NCBI GenBank assembly: GCA_045636385.1 | Contig: JAZTXK010000078.1 | Coordinates: forward strand, 62,001 to 126,000 | Origin: CAG-390 sp045636385 | GTDB lineage: Bacteria > Bacillota > Clostridia > Oscillospirales > CAG-272 | Reading direction: 5' to 3' | Length of the DNA: 64,000 nucleotides | In this document: positions 1 through 8,155 of the stretch, piece by piece | Layout of the letters: each line of letters begins with the position of its first letter | How positions within the stretch are numbered: position 1 is the stretch's first letter | The notes under the pieces: generated by a model | Told to the model about the DNA's origin: nothing | Seen by the model: the letters and a program-made list of their open reading frames with translations, nothing else | The model's database searches: none | Made by a program: the position numbers and the translations under genes

Positions 1-49
1 TCAATCATATTCCGCGAGCCTTCGGCGCGCGAAGATAAAGAGGTTTCAA

Positions 50-1537
50 ATGAGATTTATAAGTACAAGAGATACCAAAGGAGATTCTTACGTTTCAGCA
101 GCGTATGCAATAAAGCAGGGACTTGCTCCCGATGGCGGACTCTACGTGCCCGAATACATTCCGCAGATCGACGAGGCTTACGTTAATTCGCTTCTTGATA
201 AATCGTATCCCGAAATGGCGGCAGAGATCCTTTCGCTGTTTTTAGACGATTTTACCAAGGAAGAGCTTCTTGAATACGCGAAGTCCGCATACATAAATAA
301 CGTATTCCCCGAGGCGGTAGCCCCTCTCAGTGAGGTGACTTCTAAAGTATCCGTTCTCGAGCTTTGGCATGGTCCTACCGCCGCGTTCAAGGATTTTGCG
401 CTGTCTATTATGCCCCGCCTCCTTACCGCTTCGCTTCGTAAGCTCGGAGAAACGAGAACCGTGCTTATTCTCGTTGCAACCTCCGGCGACACCGGCAAGG
501 CTGCTCTTGAGGGATACAGAGATGTTGACGGTATTAAGATCAAGGTGTTCTATCCCGTTGACGGCGTAAGCAAGGTTCAGAAGCTTCAGATGGCTACTCA
601 GCTCGGCAACAACGTAGATGTATGCGCAATCAAGGGAAATTTTGACGATGCACAGACGGGCGTTAAAAAGATTTTCTCTGATCCCGATATTGCCGAAGAG
701 CTTAACAATCGCGGATTTATGCTTTCAAGCGCAAACTCGATAAACTGGGGAAGACTTGCTCCGCAGATCGTATATTATTTCTCGGCTTACTGCGAACTGA
801 TCAAACGCGGAAGAATTAAATACGGTGATAAGATCGATTTCTGCGTACCCACCGGAAACTTCGGAAATATTCTCGCAGGCTATATTGCTAAAAAAATGGG
901 ACTTCCCGTCGGCAAGCTGATCTGCGCATCCAACGCTAACAATATTCTTACCGATTTTATGAATACCGGCGTTTACGATCGAAACAGAAAGTTCCATACC
1001 ACCATTTCTCCCTCAATGGATATTCTGATTTCCAGCAACCTCGAAAGACTCATTTATTTCGTTGCCGGTAGCGGAACGGTTGTCAACTGTATGAAGTCCC
1101 TGGCTGATACAGGCGCTTACTCGATCGACAGCGATATTCTTGCCGAGATCAATAATGATTTCTGCGGATACTATGCGGACGAGAATGCAACCAACGAAAC
1201 TATCGCGAATATCTACGATAATTATAGTTACCTTTGCGATCCTCACACCGCAGTAGGTATGTACTGCGCTGACAGATACTCCGAGCAGAATGAATCTAAT
1301 AATGAGATCGTTCTGCTTTCTACCGCAAGCCCGTTCAAGTTTGCGGCAAGCGTATACAAAGCGCTGACAAAATGTATGCCCCCCGAGGGCTACGAGGCTC
1401 TTTCCGCACTTTCTGACCTCACTTCCCTTCCTATTTCCACTCCTCTTGCAGGACTTGACAAGAGAAATGTGAGATTCGACAGAGTATGCGAGCCGGATGA
1501 AATGGCTGCGGATATGTTTGAGCATCTCAACGATTAA
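50..1537 (+). CDS. thrC: Threonine synthase
   Basis: PLP enzyme converting O-phosphohomoserine to threonine, the last step of threonine biosynthesis in the cytosol. The N-terminal YVSAAYAIKQGLAPDGGLYVP stretch is typical of the family, and the PLP lysine lies in WHGPTAAFKDFAL (about residue 115). The phosphate-binding loop ATSGDTGKAALEGY follows, then VPTGNFGNILAGY. At 495 aa it matches the long threonine synthase class. An AGAGG ribosome site precedes the ATG. It appears monocistronic: the next gene is on the other strand and a hairpin follows. Any promoter or leader upstream is cut off by the window start. High confidence. Confidence 0.97.
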   Translation: MRFISTRDTKGDSYVSAAYAIKQGLAPDGGLYVPEYIPQIDEAYVNSLLDKSYPEMAAEILSLFLDDFTKEELLEYAKSAYINNVFPEAVAPLSEVTSKVSVLELWHGPTAAFKDFALSIMPRLLTASLRKLGETRTVLILVATSGDTGKAALEGYRDVDGIKIKVFYPVDGVSKVQKLQMATQLGNNVDVCAIKGNFDDAQTGVKKIFSDPDIAEELNNRGFMLSSANSINWGRLAPQIVYYFSAYCELIKRGRIKYGDKIDFCVPTGNFGNILAGYIAKKMGLPVGKLICASNANNILTDFMNTGVYDRNRKFHTTISPSMDILISSNLERLIYFVAGSGTVVNCMKSLADTGAYSIDSDILAEINNDFCGYYADENATNETIANIYDNYSYLCDPHTAVGMYCADRYSEQNESNNEIVLLSTASPFKFAASVYKALTKCMPPEGYEALSALSDLTSLPISTPLAGLDKRNVRFDRVCEPDEMAADMFEHLND

Positions 1538-1552
1538 AATATAATAATAAGA

Positions 1553-1576
1553 TAGGGTTGCCAAATGGCAACCCTA
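1553..1576. terminator. Shared hairpin between thrC and the DUF1540 gene
   Basis: Perfect 10-bp inverted repeat (TAGGGTTGCC / GGCAACCCTA) with a 4-base loop between two convergent genes. On the minus strand it is followed by a T-rich run, making a good terminator for the DUF1540 gene. On the plus strand the tail is poor in T, so termination of thrC is less certain. Confidence 0.75.
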
Positions 1577-1581
1577 AGAAA

Positions 1582-1779
1582 TTAGTCGTAGCGAGGCTTG
1601 AATGTGGTGCAAGCAGTCTCTCCGCTGTTGGCGGCACTCGAAGGACCAACGAGTATCTGCTTTGCGGTACAGTAGGTATCGCAATCGTGATATTCGCAGT
1701 TCTTAACGTCACACACTATTCCCTTGATGTGCTTCTCCTCCGGCTTGCAGCAATTGCCGTTCTTGTTCATTTCGTTCAT
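1582..1779 (-). CDS. DUF1540 small Cys-rich protein
   Basis: 65-aa protein with the DUF1540 pattern: a Cys in GIVCDVKNC, two more in HDCDTYC, then the AKQILVGP segment and a final TACTTF. This arrangement is typical of small Firmicutes proteins thought to bind metal through their cysteines; the cellular role is unknown. The start is set by AAAGGAG seven bases before the ATG at 1779; a longer reading frame upstream has no ribosome site. It is divergent from the phosphoesterase gene 80 bases away. The upstream sequence contains TGAATA and, about 17 bases on, CAAATAATA, which loosely resembles a forespore sigma-factor promoter. Confidence 0.8.
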   Translation of the reverse strand: MNEMNKNGNCCKPEEKHIKGIVCDVKNCEYHDCDTYCTAKQILVGPSSAANSGETACTTFKPRYD

Positions 1780-1859
1780 CTTATTTCTCCTTTCCCTGGA
1801 CTTGATATTATTATTTGTCGGGTTCAAAACTTTTATTCACTATTCAACGGAGGTTCCGT

Positions 1860-2579
1860 ATGTCAGTTTATACAATAGCTGATCTTCATTTGCCCGGCAA
1901 AGAAGGCAACAATAAATCAATGGAAATATTCGGAAGCCGCTGGATCGGGGGCGTTGATAAGCTGATAAAGAATTGGACTGCCATCGTAAACGAGAATGAT
2001 ACCGTGGTTATCCCCGGAGATATTTCCTGGGCGATGACGCTTGAAGATGCCATTGAGGATTTCAAGCTTTTGAACTCACTCCCGGGCACCAAAATTATCG
2101 GAAAAGGAAACCATGATTTTTGGTGGGCTACGGCATCTAAAATGAACAAGTTCTTCGAACAAAACAAGTTCGAAACGCTGAAAATTCTATACAATAATTC
2201 GTACGTTATTGAAAATTGCGCAATCTGCGGTTCAAGAGGATGGTTTTCAGATGAATCGAATCAAAAGACCGTCGGTGAGGTGGATTGGCTAAAGATCGTT
2301 GATAGAGAAACCGCTCGATTGAAGCTGAGTCTTGAGTCGGTCCCCGCTGAGCATTCGGATTTACCAAAGCTTGTATTTCTGCACTTCCCTCCCGTATGGA
2401 ATTCTTCAGTAAGTACGGATATTATATCGCTTATGAAGGAACACCGTGTTGAGCATTGCTATTACGGGCACATCCATGGAGTGTATACTTCGGATGCCGC
2501 ATTTGAATATGAAGGCATCAGGTTTGAAATGATATCCGCCGACTATTTAGGCTTTTGCCCGCGTAAAATCACATTTTGA
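1860..2579 (+). CDS. Calcineurin-like metallophosphoesterase
   Basis: Two-metal phosphoesterase fold with all motifs in order: IADLHL (D-x-H, residues 6-11), PGDISWAM (GD), GKGNHDFWW (GNHD), HFPP and YGHIHG (GHxH). At 239 aa it has the size of stand-alone bacterial phosphoesterases of the YkuE/YfcE-like superfamily. The substrate cannot be told from sequence. The start at 1860 is chosen because GGAGG lies seven bases upstream; an in-frame upstream start at 1815 would place that site inside the coding region. It is followed by the tig promoter, so it is probably transcribed alone. Confidence 0.88.
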   Translation: MSVYTIADLHLPGKEGNNKSMEIFGSRWIGGVDKLIKNWTAIVNENDTVVIPGDISWAMTLEDAIEDFKLLNSLPGTKIIGKGNHDFWWATASKMNKFFEQNKFETLKILYNNSYVIENCAICGSRGWFSDESNQKTVGEVDWLKIVDRETARLKLSLESVPAEHSDLPKLVFLHFPPVWNSSVSTDIISLMKEHRVEHCYYGHIHGVYTSDAAFEYEGIRFEMISADYLGFCPRKITF

Positions 2580-2633
2580 TCCGATAAAAATGTAAATATT
2601 TTTTGGATTAATTTGATATTTTTATTAAATCTA

Positions 2634-2661
2634 TTGACATATACTGAAAAAAGAGTAAAAT
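2634..2661 (+). promoter_or_regulatory. Sigma-A promoter for tig
   Basis: TTGACA at 2634-2639, a 16-base spacer, and TAAAAT at 2656-2661, ahead of the trigger factor gene. The start of transcription would be near 2668. It lies in an AT-rich gap after the phosphoesterase stop, and an AAAGGAA ribosome site follows at about 2685. Confidence 0.75.
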
Positions 2662-2697
2662 ATATAAGAATGTATTCATTTCGAAAGGAATAATAAA

Positions 2698-4023
2698 ATG
2701 ACCATCAGAAAAACAGAAATCAACGAAAAATCCCAGGCTATCGTCGAGTTTTCCTTCGACGCAGCTGCAATCGAAGCTGAAAAGGCAAAGGTTTTTCGCA
2801 AGAAGGCTAACTCCTTCAACGTTCCCGGATTCAGACGCGGCAAGGCTCCCCGCTCTGTAATCGAAAAGATGTACGGAACCGGTATCTTCCTTGAGGATGC
2901 CATCAACGAGCTTATCAACGCAAACTGGGATGAGATCATCAACGCAGCGGGCAAGACCATCGTATCCAGCCCTGAGTTTGACATCGTATCCTTCGAGGAT
3001 GAAGTTGTTATGACCGCTACTATGTCCGTAAAGCCCGAGATCGAGCTTGAGGATTACAAGGGTATCGAGGTTGAGGCAGTTCTCGCTCCCGTTACCGATG
3101 AAGAAATCGACGGTGAAATCGAGACCGTAAGACGCAGAAACGCACGCGAAACCGAGGTTACCGATCGCGCGGCTGCAATGGGCGATATCGCAGTTATCGA
3201 CTACGAAGGCTTCGTAGACGGTGTTGCTTTTGACGGCGGCAAGGACAGCGGCCACAAGCTCACTCTCGGCTCCGGCCAGTTCATCCCCGGTTTTGAAGAG
3301 GGTGTTGTAGGCCACAACGCAGGCGAAGAGTTCGACGTTAACGTTACCTTCCCCACCGAGTACCACGCTGGAGGGCTCGCAGGTAAGGAAGCTGTATTCA
3401 AGGTAAAGCTCAACTCCATCATTTTCGAGGAGCTTCCCGAGCTTGACGATGATTTCGCAGTAGAAGTATCCAGCTTTGACACTTTTGCTGAATACAGAGC
3501 CGACGTTGCGGCTAAAATAGAAAAGCGTCATCAGACCAACGCTGACCGCGAGGTTGAGGAGAAGCTCCAGAATGCTATCGCAGAAAAGGTTAGCGCAGTT
3601 ATTCCCGATGCTATGGTTGACCGTGAGGTTGAGGCTATGGTTCGCGACGGTGAGTCCAGAATGCAGATGCAGGGACTTGATTTCAAGACCTATCTCCAGT
3701 ATTTCGGTATGGATCTTGACGGTTACAAGGAGCAGGTTCGTCCCTCAGCTCTTATCCGTGTAAAGACCGAGCTTGCTCTCGAGAAGATCGCAGAGCTTGA
3801 AAAGATCGAAATTTCCGAGGAAGATATCGAGAATGAGTATCAGCAGATTACTGTTGATTATCAGGTTGAGCTTGAGTACGCTAAGAGCGCACTTCCTGCA
3901 GAAGAGATCACCCGTTCCCTTACCATGCGCCGCGCTCTTGAGGCTCTCAAGAACAGCGCAAAGGTAACCTACCTTGACAAGGCTCCCGAAGTAGCTGAAG
4001 AGTCTGCTGAAGACGCAGAATAA
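2698..4023 (+). CDS. tig: Trigger factor (ribosome-bound chaperone)
   Basis: Ribosome-associated chaperone and peptidyl-prolyl isomerase that meets nascent chains at the exit tunnel. The N-terminal domain carries the ribosome-docking signature FNVPGFRRGKAPRSV (residues 37-52). The FKBP-type isomerase domain is near residues 160-245, including GDIAVIDYEGFVDG and FIPGFEEGVVG. A long helical C-terminal chaperone domain follows. 441 aa is the normal length. It heads a tig-clpP-clpX cluster with gaps of 27 and 25 bases, the conserved Firmicutes/Proteobacteria protein quality-control order. Strong codon bias (GAG, AAG, GTT) fits high expression. Confidence 0.97.
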   Translation: MTIRKTEINEKSQAIVEFSFDAAAIEAEKAKVFRKKANSFNVPGFRRGKAPRSVIEKMYGTGIFLEDAINELINANWDEIINAAGKTIVSSPEFDIVSFEDEVVMTATMSVKPEIELEDYKGIEVEAVLAPVTDEEIDGEIETVRRRNARETEVTDRAAAMGDIAVIDYEGFVDGVAFDGGKDSGHKLTLGSGQFIPGFEEGVVGHNAGEEFDVNVTFPTEYHAGGLAGKEAVFKVKLNSIIFEELPELDDDFAVEVSSFDTFAEYRADVAAKIEKRHQTNADREVEEKLQNAIAEKVSAVIPDAMVDREVEAMVRDGESRMQMQGLDFKTYLQYFGMDLDGYKEQVRPSALIRVKTELALEKIAELEKIEISEEDIENEYQQITVDYQVELEYAKSALPAEEITRSLTMRRALEALKNSAKVTYLDKAPEVAEESAEDAE

Positions 4024-4050
4024 ATTTCACACATACGGAGGTATCTTTTT

Positions 4051-4665
4051 ATGGAAAACAATAACAGAGACATTATGCGTAGCGCACTCGTTCCTATGGT
4101 AATAGAACAGAGCAGCCGCGGCGAACGTTCCTTCGATATTTTTTCCAGACTTCTCAATGACAGAATCATTTTCCTGTCAGACGAGGTAAACGATACTACC
4201 GCATCTCTCGTAATCGCACAAATGCTTTATCTTGAATCCGTTGATCCTGATAAAGATATATCATTTTACATTAATAGCCCCGGCGGTTCTGTACCCGCCG
4301 GTATGGCTATTTATGACACTATGCAGTTCGTTAAATGCGATGTATCGACCATTTGCCTTGGCATGGCTGCAAGTATGGGTGCGTTTTTGTTAGCTGCGGG
4401 AACTAAAGGCAAGCGAATCGCTCTTCCCCACAGTGAGATCATGATCCATCAGCCGCTCGGCGGTAGCAAGGGTCAAGTTTCCGACGTTCTGATCCACACC
4501 GAGCTTCTTCTCCGCACAAGACAGACTCTTAACGAGCTTCTTGCTGCAAATACCGGCAAGACAGTCGAGGAAATTGCTCGAGATACCGAAAGAGATAATT
4601 TTATGACTGCAAAGCAGGCACTCGAGTACGGTCTGATCGACAAGATTATCGAAAAGCACGCTTGA
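4051..4665 (+). CDS. clpP: ATP-dependent Clp protease proteolytic subunit
   Basis: Serine peptidase that forms the tetradecameric chamber of the ClpXP protease. The catalytic triad is visible: Ser in GMAASMGAFLL, His in PHSEIMIHQPLGG and Asp in ARDTERDNFMT. The family hallmark FYINSPGGSV lies near residue 70. 204 aa is the expected length including a short propeptide-like N-terminus. It sits between tig and clpX, so chamber and unfoldase are made together. The ribosome site ACGGAGG is 10 bases before the ATG. Confidence 0.97.
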   Translation: MENNNRDIMRSALVPMVIEQSSRGERSFDIFSRLLNDRIIFLSDEVNDTTASLVIAQMLYLESVDPDKDISFYINSPGGSVPAGMAIYDTMQFVKCDVSTICLGMAASMGAFLLAAGTKGKRIALPHSEIMIHQPLGGSKGQVSDVLIHTELLLRTRQTLNELLAANTGKTVEEIARDTERDNFMTAKQALEYGLIDKIIEKHA

Positions 4666-4690
4666 TATTTTTGAAAGGCGGCTGTAATTT

Positions 4691-5959
4691 ATGTCTTCTA
4701 ATAATAACAATTCCAATTCCCGTCCGCGTTGTTCCTTTTGCCAGCGTGAAGAATTTGAGGTAAATTTCCTGATCCCTTCGGGCACTGGACTTTATATCTG
4801 CGATTTCTGCGTTGATACTTGCCGCGAGATCATTGATGAAAGTCTTGCGATGATGAAAGAAGAAACCGAGACCGAGGAAGAACTTACCCTCGATAATCTT
4901 CCCAAGCCTGCCGAGATCAAGAAATCACTTGACGAATACGTTATAGGTCAGGATAAAGCTAAAATAGCTCTTTCCGTTGCAGTTTATAACCATTATAAGA
5001 GAATTCTTACGAAATCATCTAAAAATAATTCAGAGGATTCCGTTGAGCTTCAAAAGAGCAACGTTCTTTTGCTCGGCTCTACCGGTGTAGGTAAGACTTA
5101 CCTTGCGCAGACACTTGCAAAGTCGCTCAAAGTACCGTTTGCGATCGCAGACGCTACTACTTTGACTGAAGCAGGCTACGTAGGTGAGGACGTCGAAAAC
5201 ATTCTTCTTCGACTTATTCAGGCAGCTGATTTCGATATTTCCAAAGCAGAGCGCGGAATTATCTATATAGACGAGATTGATAAGATCTCCCGCAAGAGTG
5301 AAAACCGTTCTATCACAAGAGACGTTTCGGGCGAAGGCGTTCAGCAGGCGCTCCTCAAGATACTCGAGGGCACCGTTTCTAACGTTCCTCCGCAGGGTGG
5401 AAGAAAGCATCCCAATCAGGAATTCATCCAGATCAATACCGAAAACATCCTCTTTATTTGCGGCGGAGCATTCGACGGTCTTGATAAGATCATTGATAAG
5501 CGCCGCGGCACGCAGACTATAGGTTTTTCAGGCGAGCTTAAGAAAAAGATATCAGACAAGGACGGCGTGGATTATTCCGACGTAACTCCTCATGATATCG
5601 TCAAGTATGGACTCATTCCCGAGCTTATCGGCAGAATTCCTATCATCGTAGCACTTGAAAGTCTCGATAGAGATGCACTCGTGCGAATCATCAGAGAGCC
5701 GAAGAATGCATTAACCCGTCAGTACGTCAAGCTTTTCGATCTTGACGGAATCGAGCTCGAATTTGACGAAGGTGCTGCAGAGGCTGTTGCCGAGCTTGCT
5801 CTTGAGAGAAAGACGGGCGCGCGCGGTTTGCGTTCAATATTTGAAAACGCTATGATGAATCTGATGTATGAGCTCCCCTCTCGCGATGACGTTCAAAAGG
5901 TTATAATTACCGGCGAATACATCAAGGGAAAATCTGATCCTATTATTGTCACTAAATAA
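4691..5959 (+). CDS. clpX: ClpX unfoldase of the ClpXP protease
   Basis: AAA+ ATPase that unfolds substrates and feeds them to ClpP. An N-terminal zinc-binding domain has two CxxC pairs (CSFC and CDFC). Walker A is GSTGVGKT (about residue 130) and Walker B is IIYIDEIDK; the sensor and box motifs follow. The ClpP-docking IGF tripeptide is present in TQTIGFSGELK. 422 aa is normal. It ends the tig-clpP-clpX cluster and is followed directly by a strong hairpin. High confidence. Confidence 0.98.
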   Translation: MSSNNNNSNSRPRCSFCQREEFEVNFLIPSGTGLYICDFCVDTCREIIDESLAMMKEETETEEELTLDNLPKPAEIKKSLDEYVIGQDKAKIALSVAVYNHYKRILTKSSKNNSEDSVELQKSNVLLLGSTGVGKTYLAQTLAKSLKVPFAIADATTLTEAGYVGEDVENILLRLIQAADFDISKAERGIIYIDEIDKISRKSENRSITRDVSGEGVQQALLKILEGTVSNVPPQGGRKHPNQEFIQINTENILFICGGAFDGLDKIIDKRRGTQTIGFSGELKKKISDKDGVDYSDVTPHDIVKYGLIPELIGRIPIIVALESLDRDALVRIIREPKNALTRQYVKLFDLDGIELEFDEGAAEAVAELALERKTGARGLRSIFENAMMNLMYELPSRDDVQKVIITGEYIKGKSDPIIVTK

Positions 5960-5962
5960 ACC

Positions 5963-5994
5963 ATCAGGGTTCAGCAGAATTGCTGAACCCTGAT
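5963..5994. terminator. Terminator after clpX
   Basis: Perfect 14-bp inverted repeat (ATCAGGGTTCAGCA / TGCTGAACCCTGAT) with a GAAT loop, then an AT-rich tail. It begins three bases after the clpX stop and lies just beyond the stop of the convergent Cys-rich gene, so it may serve both strands. Confidence 0.85.
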
Positions 5995-5998
5995 ATTA

Positions 5999-6826
5999 TT
6001 AATTGCACTTTCCCTGGTGATTACAAATGTTAGGCGAGAGCTGAGGGCAAAATTCGCTGCTCGGGAATGCCATACTGTTAAATATAGCGCAGGGATTTTC
6101 CTCGCGAGGAGCGATGCATTCCTTGTCAGGTACGCAATATTCGGTTGCGTTTACAAGAAGCTGTGCGGGTCTGACAAGTCTGATGATCGAAAACATTCCG
6201 AGAGAAACGGTAAGAAAACGATCACAGTCATTAACATTATCGGTAAAAGGTGATTCAAGCTGACAAACTACGTTTTCAGGGAGATCACAGCAGCAACAGC
6301 AACAATTTGCCGGCAAGGAAAGTTTATCGAAAACCTTCACGTCAAGGATTATCGGGTCTGTTGCTTCAACGACCGCCGTCGGATCACTGTGGCCCGAATT
6401 GGTGACCTCGCCGCCGCACGAGCAGTGATCCTGGGGCTTTGATTTGAAAATATTTACGTGCTTTTCGCCACCGAAGAGCACGACTTTTTTGTCTATCGCT
6501 GTTACACCTTCAAATTCAAGCGGTTTGTTGTTTCCGATACAAGCCTCAAACGTAATCTTGATATAGTATCTGATATTAACCGAATAAAATCCGCGATTGA
6601 ACCTCACACGGTCTACACCGATATAAGTCCACGCGATATATGCATCCTTGGCTCTGATATTTCCGGTTCTCGCGATAATATCTTTTCCATAATCACTTAT
6701 ATTGACTCTCAAATTTTCATAACAGTCCCTGTCTCTGCAGCTATCGTAAATACGATCGGTTTCTATACAGCAAACGTCGCGAACGGGGGAGGCGTTGCAA
6801 CCGCTGTTGAATCTGCTATCCGACAT
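5999..6826 (-). CDS. Clostridial conserved Cys-rich protein (function unknown)
   Basis: 275-aa protein with about 20 cysteines, including six in a row (NCCCCCCD, near residue 190), plus SCRDRDCYENLRV near the N-terminus and YCVPDKEC near the C-terminus. I recall this architecture (a DCYENLRV-like start, an RGFY segment, a VILFG segment, a Cys run, then SIIRL) as a hypothetical family widespread in Clostridia. No enzyme motif is present. The cysteine clusters suggest metal binding or disulfide cross-linking, as in spore-coat or envelope proteins, but that is inference. The start at 6826 is set by TGGAGG nine bases upstream; an upstream ATG would overlap that site. The neighbour spoIIID makes a sporulation role plausible. 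Confidence 0.75.
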   Translation of the reverse strand: MSDSRFNSGCNASPVRDVCCIETDRIYDSCRDRDCYENLRVNISDYGKDIIARTGNIRAKDAYIAWTYIGVDRVRFNRGFYSVNIRYYIKITFEACIGNNKPLEFEGVTAIDKKVVLFGGEKHVNIFKSKPQDHCSCGGEVTNSGHSDPTAVVEATDPIILDVKVFDKLSLPANCCCCCCDLPENVVCQLESPFTDNVNDCDRFLTVSLGMFSIIRLVRPAQLLVNATEYCVPDKECIAPREENPCAIFNSMAFPSSEFCPQLSPNICNHQGKCN

Positions 6827-6971
6827 TGAATTTACCTCCATGCAATGGTTTCCGTGCACTATTCGTGCAGCTCATTACCATTATATGCTGCAAAAAGTAA
6901 TATGACATAAAATGTCGAATAAAAATATTGTTTGTCAAACTATTTTAATAAGATTTAGTTACAAATTATCC

Positions 6972-7000
6972 TTGATTTTAATCGTATTCAGTAGTATAAT
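6972..7000 (+). promoter_or_regulatory. Sigma-A promoter reading antisense through spoIIID toward trmH
   Basis: TTGATT at 6972-6977, a 17-base spacer and a perfect TATAAT at 6995-7000 on the plus strand. The only plus-strand gene downstream is the TrmH-type methyltransferase at 7308, so its transcript would begin near 7007 and cross all of spoIIID in antisense. No better plus-strand promoter was found nearer to 7308. Confidence 0.55.
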
Positions 7001-7012
7001 AATATAAGAATA

Positions 7013-7282
7013 CTATAATTTCGAAAGCTTGAGCGAAGCGTATTTCTTTTTCGTTGCCTCACCGCCGCGTAAATGCCTTTCGGATTTATTTGCCGCGAGC
7101 AGCTCTGTAATTTTTTGGTACAGCGTGGGATTGATTCGCCGTAAGGTCTTTGATACGTCTTTATGAACCGTGCTTTTGCTTATACCGAAGAATTTTGCCG
7201 TACTTCTTACCGTGGCGTTGTTTTCAAGCATATATTCGGCAACGACCTCGCAGCGCTCCTTGCCTGACAATATGTATATCAT
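7013..7282 (-). CDS. spoIIID: Sporulation transcription factor SpoIIID
   Basis: Small DNA-binding regulator that acts in the mother cell with sigma-E and sigma-K genes. The 89-aa protein matches the family throughout: ERCEVVAEYMLENNATVR, the helix-turn-helix AKFFGISKSTVHKDVSK, and the basic tail AERHLRGGEATKKKY-like segment near residue 70. The start at 7282 is chosen from AGAGGT eight bases upstream; a much longer upstream frame would encode an unrelated hydrophobic extension. It is divergent from the TrmH gene with only 25 bases between start codons, so its promoter must lie inside that gene. A sigma-E-like site is seen there. Confidence 0.93.
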   Translation of the reverse strand: MIYILSGKERCEVVAEYMLENNATVRSTAKFFGISKSTVHKDVSKTLRRINPTLYQKITELLAANKSERHLRGGEATKKKYASLKLSKL

Positions 7283-7307
7283 AGATTTACCTCTGGAGTG
7301 AATTACT

Positions 7308-8135
7308 ATGATAATATATGTCGAAAGATCAAAAATAATTCTAAGAATGGACTTAAAGATGCAAAATACGGACACCCCGATCATTTTTGAAGGGATTACA
7401 TCAATTTCCGCTCTTATCTCCGCTCAGCGGGCGGGTAAATCAAGAAGGAAAATAATTCGCGTTTATTTTGAAAAAAGCAAGATCAGAAAAGAGCGAGGCA
7501 GATTTCAATTTTTGCGCTATGCAGCGGAAGAGCTCGGTTTCGATCTTGTAGCAGTTGAAGTCGAGCAACTTGCTAATTTAGCTTCAGGAAAAACACACGG
7601 AGGCATTCTCGCGGAGGTTACCGAATCCGAATACCGCGAATTTGATCTGCAGCTTATACCTGAAATCGGATTTTCCGCAATTATCGAGGGCGTTGAAGAT
7701 CCTTACAGCTTGGGGTATTCCCTCAGAACGCTCTACGCTTGCGGGTGCGATTCCGTAATTCTCCCCAGACATTTACCCTCCGCGGCAGATTCAACGCTTT
7801 GCAAGGCATCTGCGGGCGCGTCTGAACTGCTTTCACTGTACCTGGGCGACACCGCCGAAATCGCTTCAGCTTACAAGGAAGCGGGATACAAAATCGCATG
7901 CGCCGAGATCCGTGATTCGATTCCGTGCTCCGATGCAGATTTGAAGTTACCGTTGCTTCTGATAATCGGTGGTGAAAAACGCGGCATTTCATCGAAGCTC
8001 TCTGCGTTGAAAGACGTCAACATACGAATTCCCTATGCTCGTGAATTTCTCGGTTCGCTTTCTACCGCATCAGCGGTATCCATACTCGCCTACGAGGTTG
8101 TAAGGCAGAATCCCTCAATGACTATTGATAAATAA
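7308..8135 (+). CDS. TrmH/SpoU-family RNA 2'-O-methyltransferase
   Basis: SPOUT-fold, SAM-dependent RNA ribose methyltransferase. The three knot motifs are present: EGVEDPYSLGYSLRT (motif 1, about residue 130), LIIGGEKRGIS (motif 2, about 220) and IPYAREFLGSLSTASAVSI (motif 3, about 245). The N-terminal part may be the substrate-binding region. Whether the target is rRNA or tRNA cannot be told. GGAG nine bases upstream supports the ATG at 7308; ATGs at 7347 and 7359 are alternatives. A DUF624 membrane protein follows 20 bases downstream and is probably co-transcribed. The start region overlaps control signals for spoIIID on the other strand. Confidence 0.85.
   Translation: MIIYVERSKIILRMDLKMQNTDTPIIFEGITSISALISAQRAGKSRRKIIRVYFEKSKIRKERGRFQFLRYAAEELGFDLVAVEVEQLANLASGKTHGGILAEVTESEYREFDLQLIPEIGFSAIIEGVEDPYSLGYSLRTLYACGCDSVILPRHLPSAADSTLCKASAGASELLSLYLGDTAEIASAYKEAGYKIACAEIRDSIPCSDADLKLPLLLIIGGEKRGISSKLSALKDVNIRIPYAREFLGSLSTASAVSILAYEVVRQNPSMTIDK
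7313..7341 (-). promoter_or_regulatory. Candidate sigma-E promoter for spoIIID
   Basis: On the minus strand GAATTATT (7341-7334), a 13-base spacer and CATATATT (7320-7313) resemble the mother-cell sigma-E consensus (ATATT at -35, CATACAAT at -10). Transcription would start about 25 bases before the spoIIID start codon. The element lies within the first codons of the divergent methyltransferase gene. Matched by eye only. Confidence 0.4.
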
Positions 8136-8155
8136 ACCAACGAAAGGTTAGCGAA

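Noticed and set aside
1..49. Possible regulatory leader before thrC
   Set aside because: Only 49 bases are visible, with a GC-rich inverted-repeat-like patch. Too little to call a riboswitch or terminator.
2608..3531. 307-codon open frame antisense to tig
   Set aside because: Its composition mirrors the trigger factor codons. It lacks motifs and a ribosome site.
6841..6930. Sigma-E-like promoter for the Cys-rich protein
   Set aside because: GTCATATT and CATATAAT are present on the minus strand but only 11 bases apart, too close for the usual spacing, so it was not annotated.
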